DNA from: Ga0077527 sp038106575
Lineage (GTDB): Bacteria > Pseudomonadota > Gammaproteobacteria > Burkholderiales > SG8-41
Length of the DNA stretch: 23,622 nucleotides
NCBI GenBank assembly: GCA_038106575.1
Contig: JAYOED010000033.1
Location: 1 to 23,622, forward strand
Direction: 5' to 3'
In this document: piece after piece, positions 15,898 through 23,352 of the stretch
How positions within the stretch are numbered: the first letter of the stretch is position 1
How the letters are laid out: the number at the start of each line of letters is the position of its first letter
Made by a program: the position numbers and the translations under genes
The notes under the pieces: model-generated
Databases searched by the model: none
What the model was told of the DNA's origin: nothing
The model's input: the letters and a program-made list of their open reading frames with translations, nothing else

Positions 15898-17848
15898 TGC
15901 TCTTGCTTCCCTCGTTGTCGCGGATGACTTGTAGCCGCTGCCCGCGTAGCTCGACTGCCGATCCGAACATGCCTTCCAAACGTTGACGTATCTGTGTATC
16001 GGTCTTGTTAGCCCACAAGGGTTCGTGCGTCTTGATAGCTGCGACCGCTTGTATCATGGGCATAGACGCACTGCCGTTGGCCGACAGTATGCTAATCAAA
16101 GTTTCGGCCACGCGCAAGCGCAAGTTGTTCGTGTTCTTCTCTAGCGGTGAGTAGCGCAGTACGCCCACTACGTCACCGCTTGGTATCTTGACGCCTTCCT
16201 TGTGGAACCAGATCGGCTTGTCACTCGCTAGTACGTATTGCCTCTTGGCGTCGTCAAGCCGAACCCATGCGCCACGCTCGCCGTCCAGCATACCAAATTC
16301 TACGGCGTCTTCCTGCGACGCGTTCAATAGCGTAAAGGCAATACGCACTTTGTAAACGATACCCGATGCACCGCGCGCAATGTCCATGTTACCTACGCGG
16401 TCTTCCTGCCGGGAGCTACCCGCCTTCGTGGTGTGGTGCAGGATCATCGAAGCGACGTTCGCCTGCTTGGCTATGCGCTTCATTACACGCATGACCGTAT
16501 TCATTTGCGGGTTGTCGCCTTCGTCAACCTCGTGGATATCAACGAGCGGATCGTACACCAGCAGCCCAACGTCAGGATCGGACGCGAAGCTGATAAGCTG
16601 CTGCACCATGGCCTCGTTGACAATCGCTGTCCGGCCTTGCGAGCCGACGAGCTTCATATCAATCTCGTCAGCCGATAGCAGCATGACGTTCTTTTTCACT
16701 TCGTTGTAGTCAAGGCCGTACGTGACGCAGACTGCATACAGACGGCGCGACTGTTCTGCTACGCTGTCTTCGCCGTTGTACACGATGCTCTTGCATTTCA
16801 CGTGCGTAGTGTACGGGCCGAAGTCTTTGCCTAACGCCAGATGCGCCACGATGGCCAAGCTCACGCTCGACTTGCCAGCGCTGCCCGGTGCGATGATTAG
16901 CGTTTGCTCGTGTAGCATAAGCAGNNNNNNNNNNTCTATCATCCACGGGCGAGGCGGGATCGAGACAGGATCGAGCGCATTGCCCCACACCGCCCCGGTC
17001 TGTTCGAAGACGGTAGGTGGAACGGGCACCGTGACGCCAGAGAACAGAACGGAAGGGTCCAGCCTACCAAGATCAGCCGTGCCGTATTGAGCGGCGTTCT
17101 CGACCTTCTGTAGCAAGTCGTCTAGTTGCCACGGCGGGGTACACCTATCATTCCAGTGATCGCGCAGCAACGCGAATGCTGTCTCGACCGACAGTGCCAT
17201 TTCGCGCACGAGGCGCGCGGCTGTCACAAAGGTTGTCTCGTCGCCGCGCTGCCCCTCGATAGCTACGGGTGCGGTTTCCAGATAGCGTATAGCGGCGGCT
17301 ACGCTCGCCTCGCTGTCAATGCTTTCGGTGGCGGTGCCGCGCCGCTCGTACGGAGCGCGCAACAAGCGCTCGACGTTAAGCGGTATCCATTGCGGGTCCA
17401 TGTCCGTGACGACTTGGTACGCCTTCCCGTCGATAGTCGAGCCGGGTGCGACGACGTACCCATGGTGCGACCGAATGTCCACGTCCTTAGCGATAGGAGC
17501 GTTGGCGCTGTCCGGTCCTTCGAAGTAGCAGTGATAGCCGCCAGTCGGCGTTTGTACAACAAGCGTCTCGTACGAGCCGCCGAGTTGCATGTATTGGTTG
17601 TGTCCGTCCTTGCCCTGCTTTACGTCAACGTCCACGACTACGTAGTTCGTGCAGTCCACGCCGATGTTGAAGTCACGTTCTGTCTTTAGGACCGGATCGG
17701 TCCACATTGCTCGGATGGCGTCGGGGTCTGTCGTTGCCGTGTCGTACCATGCCTCACCTTCGAATGCTGGTTCCTTACCATTCGGTGTGAGTGGAAAGAC
17801 CGGGAAGCCCCGCGCCGCCCAATCGAGCGCCGCTTGTAGCTTGCCCAT
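15875..17848 (-). CDS. Primase-polymerase/helicase fusion (prim-pol plus RecA-type ATPase)
   Basis: The 657-residue protein should prime and unwind the phage DNA. Residues 5-165 form an archaeo-eukaryotic-type prim-pol domain: VVDVDVK with D73 and D75 as metal ligands, TPTGGYHCYF with H106, and DVDIRSHHGYVVAPGS at 122-137. Residues about 300-500 form a RecA-like ATPase of the RepA/AAA_25 type: Walker A PGSAGKSS at 321-328, Walker B-like LLVYDPL ending in D433, and a sensor-like MILHHTTKAG at 468-477. The last 80 residues look like a small winged helix. A ten-N gap (16925-16934) sits just before Walker A, and both sides are in the same frame. Three bases separate its ATG from the previous stop. 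Confidence 0.88.
   Translation of the reverse strand: MGKLQAALDWAARGFPVFPLTPNGKEPAFEGEAWYDTATTDPDAIRAMWTDPVLKTERDFNIGVDCTNYVVVDVDVKQGKDGHNQYMQLGGSYETLVVQTPTGGYHCYFEGPDSANAPIAKDVDIRSHHGYVVAPGSTIDGKAYQVVTDMDPQWIPLNVERLLRAPYERRGTATESIDSEASVAAAIRYLETAPVAIEGQRGDETTFVTAARLVREMALSVETAFALLRDHWNDRCTPPWQLDDLLQKVENAAQYGTADLGRLDPSVLFSGVTVPVPPTVFEQTGAVWGNALDPVSIPPRPWMIXXXXLLMLHEQTLIIAPGSAGKSSVSLAIVAHLALGKDFGPYTTHVKCKSIVYNGEDSVAEQSRRLYAVCVTYGLDYNEVKKNVMLLSADEIDMKLVGSQGRTAIVNEAMVQQLISFASDPDVGLLVYDPLVDIHEVDEGDNPQMNTVMRVMKRIAKQANVASMILHHTTKAGSSRQEDRVGNMDIARGASGIVYKVRIAFTLLNASQEDAVEFGMLDGERGAWVRLDDAKRQYVLASDKPIWFHKEGVKIPSGDVVGVLRYSPLEKNTNNLRLRVAETLISILSANGSASMPMIQAVAAIKTHEPLWANKTDTQIRQRLEGMFGSAVELRGQRLQVIRDNEGSKSNVLIVLS
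16925..16934. other. Assembly gap (10 N) in the primase-helicase gene
   Basis: Ten unknown bases just upstream of Walker A. Both sides are in the same frame with a gap leaving remainder 1 on division by three. Confidence 0.95.
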
Positions 17849-17851
17849 GGC

Positions 17852-18112
17852 CTAGTCTTTCTTCTTGGTAGTCAACCTGTACGTTTGCTTCATAAGCCCC
17901 GGCTCAATGCGGCCACGCTTGAGCTTGGTGTTGATGCGTGCGAATAGCGGTCCCATCTTCTGCTGCATGTCCCTGTTCGTTGGTGGAAACAAATCAGACT
18001 GTCCACCACCGTACACTGCGCTGTACAGATCGGCAAGCGCCACGTCCGTATTTGGCTTGGCGTCGAGAAGATCGAACACCTTCTGTTGTAGTTCCGTTAG
18101 CTTATTTGACAT
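17852..18112 (-). CDS. Small winged-helix-like DNA-binding protein
   Basis: The ATG at 18112 gives an 86-residue basic protein that overlaps the DNA polymerase stop by 11 bases. The in-frame upstream extension is a shadow of the polymerase gene and is rich in Cys and Arg. The pattern LTELQQKVFDLLDAKPNTDV, then LADLYSAVYGG, then QKMGPLFARINTKLKRGRIEPG and TYRLT resembles the winged helix of OmpR/PhoB-type C-terminal domains: helix 1, helix 2, recognition helix with several Lys/Arg, then a wing hairpin ending in YRL. No receiver domain is present. It could be a phage transcription factor or a replication accessory protein placed between polymerase and helicase. Confidence 0.6.
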   Translation of the reverse strand: MSNKLTELQQKVFDLLDAKPNTDVALADLYSAVYGGGQSDLFPPTNRDMQQKMGPLFARINTKLKRGRIEPGLMKQTYRLTTKKKD

Positions 18113-20291
18113 AGCGTGTATCTTCCCACGCGCCAACTGACACAGGCAGGCCGTCTGCCCATGTCGGTAAAATTGACATAAGTTCTGCGAAGTGACCTTC
18201 GTTGTAGTCCTGTCGCCCGCTGTCCACTTCGGACAGGATTTCGTCATGCACTGTCAGGATCACGGGGTATCCCGCTGTCTCGACGCGGAACATAGCGTCC
18301 ACCAGCAGATCGCACGACGCTGCCTGCACGATGTTCTCGCACTGTAGCCCGCCATATAGCGACTGCTTAGTCCACTGTTTCGTAACGCTGTCGTTGCCCC
18401 AAAACGTAACCTTGCGGCGCACACGTGTCTTCGTCTCCCCCGTTTCCTTGTCGGTGTACTCCACGAGTTCTTCGACAAGTTCGGGTTCCGAGTAGCACAG
18501 CATACGACCGGAAGGCAGGATGCACCAAAGGCAACGACCGTCCGAGTAGTACGACACTCGCTGTCCGGCAGTGTACACGATGTTACCCGGCGCACCGACA
18601 GCCTCGATAGCTGCGTCCTGATAATCCCACCATTGCTGTACGACTGCTGCATTGGCCGCACGCCAGTTGTCCACAAGTATCTTGAGCGCCGTCCACTCGC
18701 GTTCGAACAGGCCGTACTTATTCGTGCGCGGTGCGTGGTACTGCTGCGCTGTCCGGTCCCACTGTTCGGCGCTCGTCGCATCATATACAGGCTTGGACAG
18801 ATCGAACGGGTTCACGCCGTACGTTGCGCCCATCGTCAGGTACGCACCAACGCCGCCCTGATAGCCAAGCGCAAGCTCCTGCACCTTGCCGATCTGGCGC
18901 TTCTGCCCCTTGCCTACGCTGTCCACGTCCACGCCGAACGAGCGCGCATACGCCAGCTTGTACAGATCGGGGCCGGTGCCTGCGTCATACTCACGGAACG
19001 CGTTGAGCTTCCACGCCTCACCGGCCAGCCACGAGTTCACGCGCCCTTCGATGTTCGAGAAGTCGCCACCGATAAACTTCTTGCCCGGTCCAGCGACGAG
19101 CATGGAACGCAGCGCCTTGGACAAAAGGTTGAGCGCTTCCAGCGGCCCGTACACCGTGTCGATATGCTCGTATATGTCACGCGGTGTAAGGCGCTTGTCG
19201 TTTAGCAGATCGTGCAAGAACGCGATCTTGACCTGTAGTTCCTTATCGTCAGGATCGACACGCGGGAAGTTCTGCGGCTGCACGAGACGGCCAGCCCAAC
19301 GTCCGGTTGACGCGCCGTGGAAGTTGAGCAAGCCGCGAATGCGGTTGTCGTACGACACGCACTGCTGCATGGCGCGGTACTTCGCCGTGCTGGTCTTCCA
19401 TGCAGCTTGACGCAGCTTGATAACCTGCGCTGCGGTGTCGTCCATGTAGCACGACGCGAGGAACACCACGTCGTCAATCTCACCTTTGGCGAGGCTGGTG
19501 GCCTCAATGCCCCGGCTGTTGAGCCAGCCGATAATCTCTTTGTCTTTCGAGCATTTCGACACGGCGCGGTTCGTAAGCTCGCGCATCACTTTGTCGTTTT
19601 GCTTCTTGGCGTACTCGACTAGCTGTGCGCTGCGCTCGACGGCGAACTGATCGATGCACACGCCGCGCTCATTGATGATCTGATCGAACTCCCATACCTG
19701 CCGCCACGCTGGCGATAGCGCGGGTAGCATACTGTCGGCGCGGCCTTCGGTGCGCACGTCCTGTTCGCAGTACGCCATGTTCCCGTCAACGAGTTCGGGA
19801 TCATCCCACCACGTGATACTGCCGTCAGCGTTGAAGCGGCGAGGCTTCGCCATCTTCATCATGAGATTGTGGCCCGCCATGTCTTTGCGCATGTCGGACT
19901 TGAGCGCTATGCCTAGCTTGTCCAACCCTTGCGGCAAGGCCACGGAAGCGGCGCGCGCCATCGTACAGTCCTGCTGCGATATGGACATGGGGGGCCAGTG
20001 CGGTACGATCCGCCCGACGAGTATCCAGTTCCATATGGTCCGCTCAAACGCAGCGTTGTGTATGACGACGCGCCCGCCGTTCCGTACATGGTCAAGCAAC
20101 CACGTCGGGTCTGCGAAACCCGGTCGCCACTGATAGACCGGGCTGTACTCTCCCGCCGAGAACTCGACTTGCCACGCGAAGCCCCACGGCCATGTCGTCG
20201 GGTCTTCCGCATAGCGGTACACGCCGGACTTCTTCAAGTCCGTGGCACTGCGCGTTTCAAAGTCAAGGTGTACGGCGGGAAAGTCTTGCAT
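18102..20291 (-). CDS. Family A DNA polymerase with 3'-5' exonuclease domain
   Basis: This 729-residue polymerase should replicate the phage genome. The exonuclease domain shows LDFET with D10 and E12 (Exo I), VIHNAAFE near 76-83 (Exo II) and YCEQD with Y174 and D178 (Exo III). The polymerase domain shows motif A GGDFSNIEGR with D410 and E415, motif B KRQIGKVQELALGYQGG starting at K464, and motif C VHDEI with H682, D683 and E684. The STGRWAGRLVQPQNFPR motif at 328-344 is also typical of this family. There is no 5'-3' nuclease domain, as usual for phage members. The length fits the family. Two bases separate its ATG from the stop of the previous gene, and it overlaps the following small gene. 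Confidence 0.95.
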   Translation of the reverse strand: MQDFPAVHLDFETRSATDLKKSGVYRYAEDPTTWPWGFAWQVEFSAGEYSPVYQWRPGFADPTWLLDHVRNGGRVVIHNAAFERTIWNWILVGRIVPHWPPMSISQQDCTMARAASVALPQGLDKLGIALKSDMRKDMAGHNLMMKMAKPRRFNADGSITWWDDPELVDGNMAYCEQDVRTEGRADSMLPALSPAWRQVWEFDQIINERGVCIDQFAVERSAQLVEYAKKQNDKVMRELTNRAVSKCSKDKEIIGWLNSRGIEATSLAKGEIDDVVFLASCYMDDTAAQVIKLRQAAWKTSTAKYRAMQQCVSYDNRIRGLLNFHGASTGRWAGRLVQPQNFPRVDPDDKELQVKIAFLHDLLNDKRLTPRDIYEHIDTVYGPLEALNLLSKALRSMLVAGPGKKFIGGDFSNIEGRVNSWLAGEAWKLNAFREYDAGTGPDLYKLAYARSFGVDVDSVGKGQKRQIGKVQELALGYQGGVGAYLTMGATYGVNPFDLSKPVYDATSAEQWDRTAQQYHAPRTNKYGLFEREWTALKILVDNWRAANAAVVQQWWDYQDAAIEAVGAPGNIVYTAGQRVSYYSDGRCLWCILPSGRMLCYSEPELVEELVEYTDKETGETKTRVRRKVTFWGNDSVTKQWTKQSLYGGLQCENIVQAASCDLLVDAMFRVETAGYPVILTVHDEILSEVDSGRQDYNEGHFAELMSILPTWADGLPVSVGAWEDTRYVK

Positions 20292-20293
20292 GG

Positions 20294-20635
20294 TTATTCG
20301 GCGCTACCGTCTTCCGGCAGCGTGACGCGACCGGGCTTGAACACAGAACGGTTGATCGCCATGAACGCCTGTTCCATCTGCGTACGACCGATGGCCAGCC
20401 AGCGCTGATCGATTTCAGGGTTGTTGCGCGCGTCGTCCAGCTTGCGCATAAGACGTTCCTCGTCCTGCTTGAAGCCGTTGACGGTCGCCACCTTGTCGTC
20501 GCTTTGCGGCTGGTAGCCAGCGACGGGAAGTCCTTTATGTTCTGACATTCTCTGCCTTTCTTCGGCACACCTTTCACAACGTCCGCACGCGGTGCCTAGC
20601 GCGTACGAGCCGCGACATGTAGCGTTCTTGTACAT
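20294..20635 (-). CDS. Acb2/Tad1-like protein (candidate anti-CBASS/anti-Thoeris cyclic-nucleotide sponge) with a Cys-rich N-terminal extension
   Basis: The part from the internal ATG at 20548 has the pattern of the Acb2/Tad1 hairpin family: VAGYQPQSDDKVATVN..K, then DQRWLAIGRTQMEQAFMAINRSVFKPGRV. From memory, Acb2 binds cyclic dinucleotides with a Tyr and a Lys 15 residues apart in this region; here Y12 and K27 of the short form have that spacing. Known members soak up signals of CBASS or Thoeris defence. The full frame starts at 20635, with GGAG 9 bases upstream and only 3 bases from the previous stop, and adds 29 residues with four cysteines (C7, C17, C20, C23), a likely zinc site. The internal ATG also has a ribosome site (AAGG, 6 bases), so both forms may be made. 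The biochemical target is not deducible from sequence. Confidence 0.68.
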   Translation of the reverse strand: MYKNATCRGSYALGTACGRCERCAEERQRMSEHKGLPVAGYQPQSDDKVATVNGFKQDEERLMRKLDDARNNPEIDQRWLAIGRTQMEQAFMAINRSVFKPGRVTLPEDGSAE

Positions 20636-20638
20636 GTC

Positions 20639-21067
20639 TTAGAACTCCGGGTCTTCGCCCCACGCGGCAGACGAAGCCGTCTTGCCGTGCGTTGTGCGCT
20701 GTGGCATGGGCGACGGCTTGTGCCACGGCTTCGGGCTGTAGCCATACGGTGCTGGCGCGGCAGGCGCAGGCGGGAACGGCGACGGATACGGTGACGGAGC
20801 GACAGGTGCCATCGCTGCGCCGTCCGTATCACGCGGCTGCATGAAGTCGTCCGGTGCGAACTTGTCAAGCTGATCGGACAGGTTCTTGCGTTCGGAATAC
20901 GCGCGTTCCATCTTGTCCATGGCCTCGACAATATCGAGGTTGGCGTTGTTGATGATCTGCTGTTGCTTGCTGACGATGCTGTCGAACTCGATCATCGCTT
21001 TGTAGATCGCTCTCGCGCCGTTCGTGTCGAGCTTTTGTACAGGCGTGTCGTTACCAAGTCTTGCCAT
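20639..21067 (-). CDS. Coiled-coil protein with Pro-rich linker and acidic, Phe-ending tail
   Basis: I do not recognise the family. The 142-residue protein has a helical N-terminal half (residues 15-70, KAMIEFDSIVSKQQQIINN then IVEAMDKMERAYSERKNLSDQL) that is likely a coiled coil. A long Pro/Ala-rich linker follows (about 84-120). It ends in GEDPEF and then the stop. A flexible linker ending in acidic residues plus a terminal Phe resembles the protein-binding tips of SSB and T7 gp2.5, so it may dock to replication proteins. AAGGAA lies 8 bases before the ATG. The gene is downstream of the single-strand-binding protein gene, separated by 57 bases that hold a hairpin. Confidence 0.6.
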   Translation of the reverse strand: MARLGNDTPVQKLDTNGARAIYKAMIEFDSIVSKQQQIINNANLDIVEAMDKMERAYSERKNLSDQLDKFAPDDFMQPRDTDGAAMAPVAPSPYPSPFPPAPAAPAPYGYSPKPWHKPSPMPQRTTHGKTASSAAWGEDPEF

Positions 21068-21095
21068 TGGTGCGGTTCCTTGCTGGCGGGGTGAA

Positions 21096-21117
21096 GCCGC
21101 CGCCCGAAGGCGACGGC
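21096..21117 (-). terminator. Intercistronic hairpin with UUCG loop (no T-run)
   Basis: On the minus strand GCCGTCGCC and GGCGGCGGC pair over nine positions, with one G-U wobble, around a TTCG loop closed by C-G, which is an unusually stable RNA tetraloop. Only two T residues follow, so simple intrinsic termination looks weak. It sits between the DUF2815 gene and the next gene and may protect the upstream mRNA end or reduce read-through. Confidence 0.45.
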
Positions 21118-21124
21118 GGGGAGA

Positions 21125-22023
21125 TTAGTTCATGAACGACATGTCGTCATCGTCGCCCGTTGCGAGCGGCGGGGCAGCGGCGGGCGCTGGCGGCATGTAG
21201 GGCGCTGGCGGCATGTAGGGCGCTGCGGCAGGTGCAGGGCTACCCGGCATGACAGGCGCGCCAGCGGGGGCGGGAGCGCCTGTAGGCGGGGCGTAACCGG
21301 GCTGCGTGTAGCCGGGGATACCTGCCGGTGCGGGCTGCTGTTGCTGCGTCGGCATACCGCGCGCCACGTCGGGCCGGACGATAGGCGATTGAATACCCTT
21401 CGCTGCGGCCATGACCTTAGCAGCATCGGGCGCACCGCCGCCGAACTTCGTGTCGTCGCCAATAATCATGACGGACTGCAACCCGAAGGCAACGCCCTTC
21501 TTGCGCGGGTCTTTGTAGGCGTACGCGTTGATGGCGCAGATTGCCCACACGCCGGGGTACACCTTGCTCTTGTCCACGATAGGGTTGTACCGCGTGTCCA
21601 CCACGGGCGGCTTGAACTTGCTCGTGCTGGTGATGAACAGGCAACCCGGTGTGAAGCCGCCGAACTTGATCTTCTCGCGCTGATCGCGGAACGGCGAGTG
21701 CAACCCGCTGTACTGCTGACCGTCCCAATATTNNNNNNNNNNAACTCGCGTGCGCACACTGCGTAGTATTCTTCGTACAGGACGGAGAAGTCCGCGTACG
21801 GGGTGAACAGCAACGACGCACCGAACTTGGGGTTCGTCATCGTGGCCGTGACAGGTGGGAGTTCGAACAGGTTGTCGAACGCGAGACGAACCGGGCCTGT
21901 CAGAATGTCGCCAGTCGGTTGCCCGGTCTTCTCGTCAATGACGCGCTGGATCGGTACGGCCTGTGCTGTCTGGTAAATCCAGTTGTCGCCTACGATGCTG
22001 TCTTTAACTACTGTCGTGGTCAT
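21125..22023 (-). CDS. DUF2815 single-strand DNA-binding protein, interrupted by an assembly gap
   Basis: The left-moving gene starts at 22023 (AGGAAAG upstream, inside the end of the nuclease gene) and runs into ten Ns (21733-21742). Beyond the Ns another frame continues to the stop at 21125. The frames join if the true gap length leaves remainder 2 on division by three. The product is about 300 residues. The core (PVRLAFDNLFELP, FGASLLF, then FKPPVVD, GVWAICAINAYAYKDPRKKGVAFGLQ) is that of DUF2815, a T7 gp2.5-like OB-fold family that coats single-stranded DNA. The C-terminal 90 residues are Pro/Ala-rich with a PYMPPA repeat and end in GDDDDMSFMN, an acidic, aromatic tip like that of SSB. 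It sits next to the DUF2800 nuclease, a pairing common in phages. Confidence 0.85.
21182..21225. repeat. 18-bp tandem repeat in the DUF2815 tail
   Basis: The unit GGGCGCTGGCGGCATGTA occurs at 21182-21199 and 21200-21217, followed by the first eight bases of a third copy. On the coding strand it gives PYMPPA twice within the Pro-rich linker. It may vary in copy number between related phages. Confidence 0.7.
21733..21742. other. Assembly gap (10 N) in the DUF2815 gene
   Basis: Ten unknown bases. The two halves of the DUF2815 domain join only if the true gap leaves remainder 2 on division by three. Confidence 0.9.
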
Positions 22024-22026
22024 GTT

Positions 22027-23352
22027 CTATCTTTCCTGTTGGGGTGGTGGCAACACGCCTGCGATCTGTCCGAAGCTGTCTATTGCTCTGTTGATGGCGG
22101 GTGCCGGATCATCTTCGTCAACCAGCTTGAGGTTGCCGGAAGATTGCTTGAGTGTCAGGAAGGCAAACGCTTGCCGCGCGTCTGCTGCGGCTTGCTGTTT
22201 CTTGCCACGTCCAACACGTTTCTTGAACGCCTCGACCACGACTTTTTCCAAGCTCGTGATAGGCATGAGTTTCTTTACCATCACTTCGTCCACCGATACA
22301 CCGGCGAGCGCAGCGGCTTTCTGTGCAACGTCGTCCTCGTCGCCGTAATACTGGCGGCGCGCTTGCGTCTCGACCAGCTTTGCGCCGGGTACTGCGTGCC
22401 CGCTCATGGCGAGTTCGTAACAATGGTTTTCCACGTCGTCTAGGAACTTGCGCAGCATCGGAGCGGCCATGCGAATGTGCGCCAAGCGGTTGATATCGAT
22501 GTTCTTCACGTCGGGCAGATCGGGCTTGCGCACCATCTGGACCGTCTTGAACTGCGAACCCACGGCTGTCAAAGCCTTGGCCTCACGGGCGGGGCACACG
22601 GTGTTCGCGTCGCAGAAGCGGCAATGATCCATCGTCTTGCCGTTGTCGTCTGGTACGAGCGGCGCGTCGGGCTTCAAGTTCTCCGCGATCATGTCGTCAA
22701 GCCAGCACATGTACTCGTATAGCTCGTACGGTGTTAGCTCGTGTTCACGGATCGCGCCGTCAGGGTGGAACGCACGAGGCTGTATGATCGTCAGCACAAC
22801 GCTGTTCACTTCCTCGACGGGCACAACGGCGTTTTCTTCGTACAGGAAGCCAGCGCCGTATTGCATCGGCTGCGGGTTGCCCTTCACGTCCTTAGCGATA
22901 CCAGCGCCATGCTTGTAGTCGATAATGAACAGCGTCTTGAGGCTCGGAACCCATATCGCTATGTCACAGTAGCCGCCTGTCTCACCGGGCGCGACTTCGG
23001 ACGGCGGGTTGACGAAGCGCTCGTTGAACAACACGGCGTCGGGGTATTCGTCAAGGATGCTGTACACGTAGTTCAAGGCCATGTTCACGGCGAAGTAGAA
23101 CATGTTGTCGAACGTGTTCAAGTCTTCCATGCACAACGACGAGTAGTCGCGGTGCGCTGTCTTCGCATCACGAATGCCGTTGGCCAACGCGGCGTCAAGG
23201 ACTTCGTGAGCTTTGGTCCCCTCGATAGCGTACTCGCTATCAGGACGAGCGGGCACGCGTTGCAACAGGTTCGTACTGCCGTGGCATACGGTGAAACGTT
23301 CCGCCTGCGACGGCGAGAAACGACGATGCTGTCTGTCTGCGTGCCCGCTCAT
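22027..23352 (-). CDS. DUF2800 PD-(D/E)XK nuclease with a four-cysteine (Fe-S type) cluster
   Basis: The 441-residue protein starts at ATG 23352; the RFSPSQAERFTVCHGS segment that opens DUF2800 proteins begins at residue 11. Nuclease motifs are GTKAHEVLDA with H49, GGYCDIAIWV with D130, IIDYKHG with D145 and K147, and QPMQYGAGFLY with Q164. Four cysteines, C23 near the start and C244, C247 and C253 after the nuclease core, match the Fe-S cluster layout of AddB and Cas4. The protein probably processes DNA ends in replication or recombination together with the neighbouring DUF2815 protein. The start lacks a clear ribosome site and lies 113 bases inside the end of the upstream gene, so translation may be coupled. 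Three bases separate its stop from the next start. Confidence 0.85.
   Translation of the reverse strand: MSGHADRQHRRFSPSQAERFTVCHGSTNLLQRVPARPDSEYAIEGTKAHEVLDAALANGIRDAKTAHRDYSSLCMEDLNTFDNMFYFAVNMALNYVYSILDEYPDAVLFNERFVNPPSEVAPGETGGYCDIAIWVPSLKTLFIIDYKHGAGIAKDVKGNPQPMQYGAGFLYEENAVVPVEEVNSVVLTIIQPRAFHPDGAIREHELTPYELYEYMCWLDDMIAENLKPDAPLVPDDNGKTMDHCRFCDANTVCPAREAKALTAVGSQFKTVQMVRKPDLPDVKNIDINRLAHIRMAAPMLRKFLDDVENHCYELAMSGHAVPGAKLVETQARRQYYGDEDDVAQKAAALAGVSVDEVMVKKLMPITSLEKVVVEAFKKRVGRGKKQQAAADARQAFAFLTLKQSSGNLKLVDEDDPAPAINRAIDSFGQIAGVLPPPQQER

Noticed and set aside
18113..18247. Upstream in-frame extension of the winged-helix-like gene
   Set aside because: It lies wholly inside the polymerase gene, is Cys- and Arg-rich, and the family-like sequence starts directly at the ATG at 18112.
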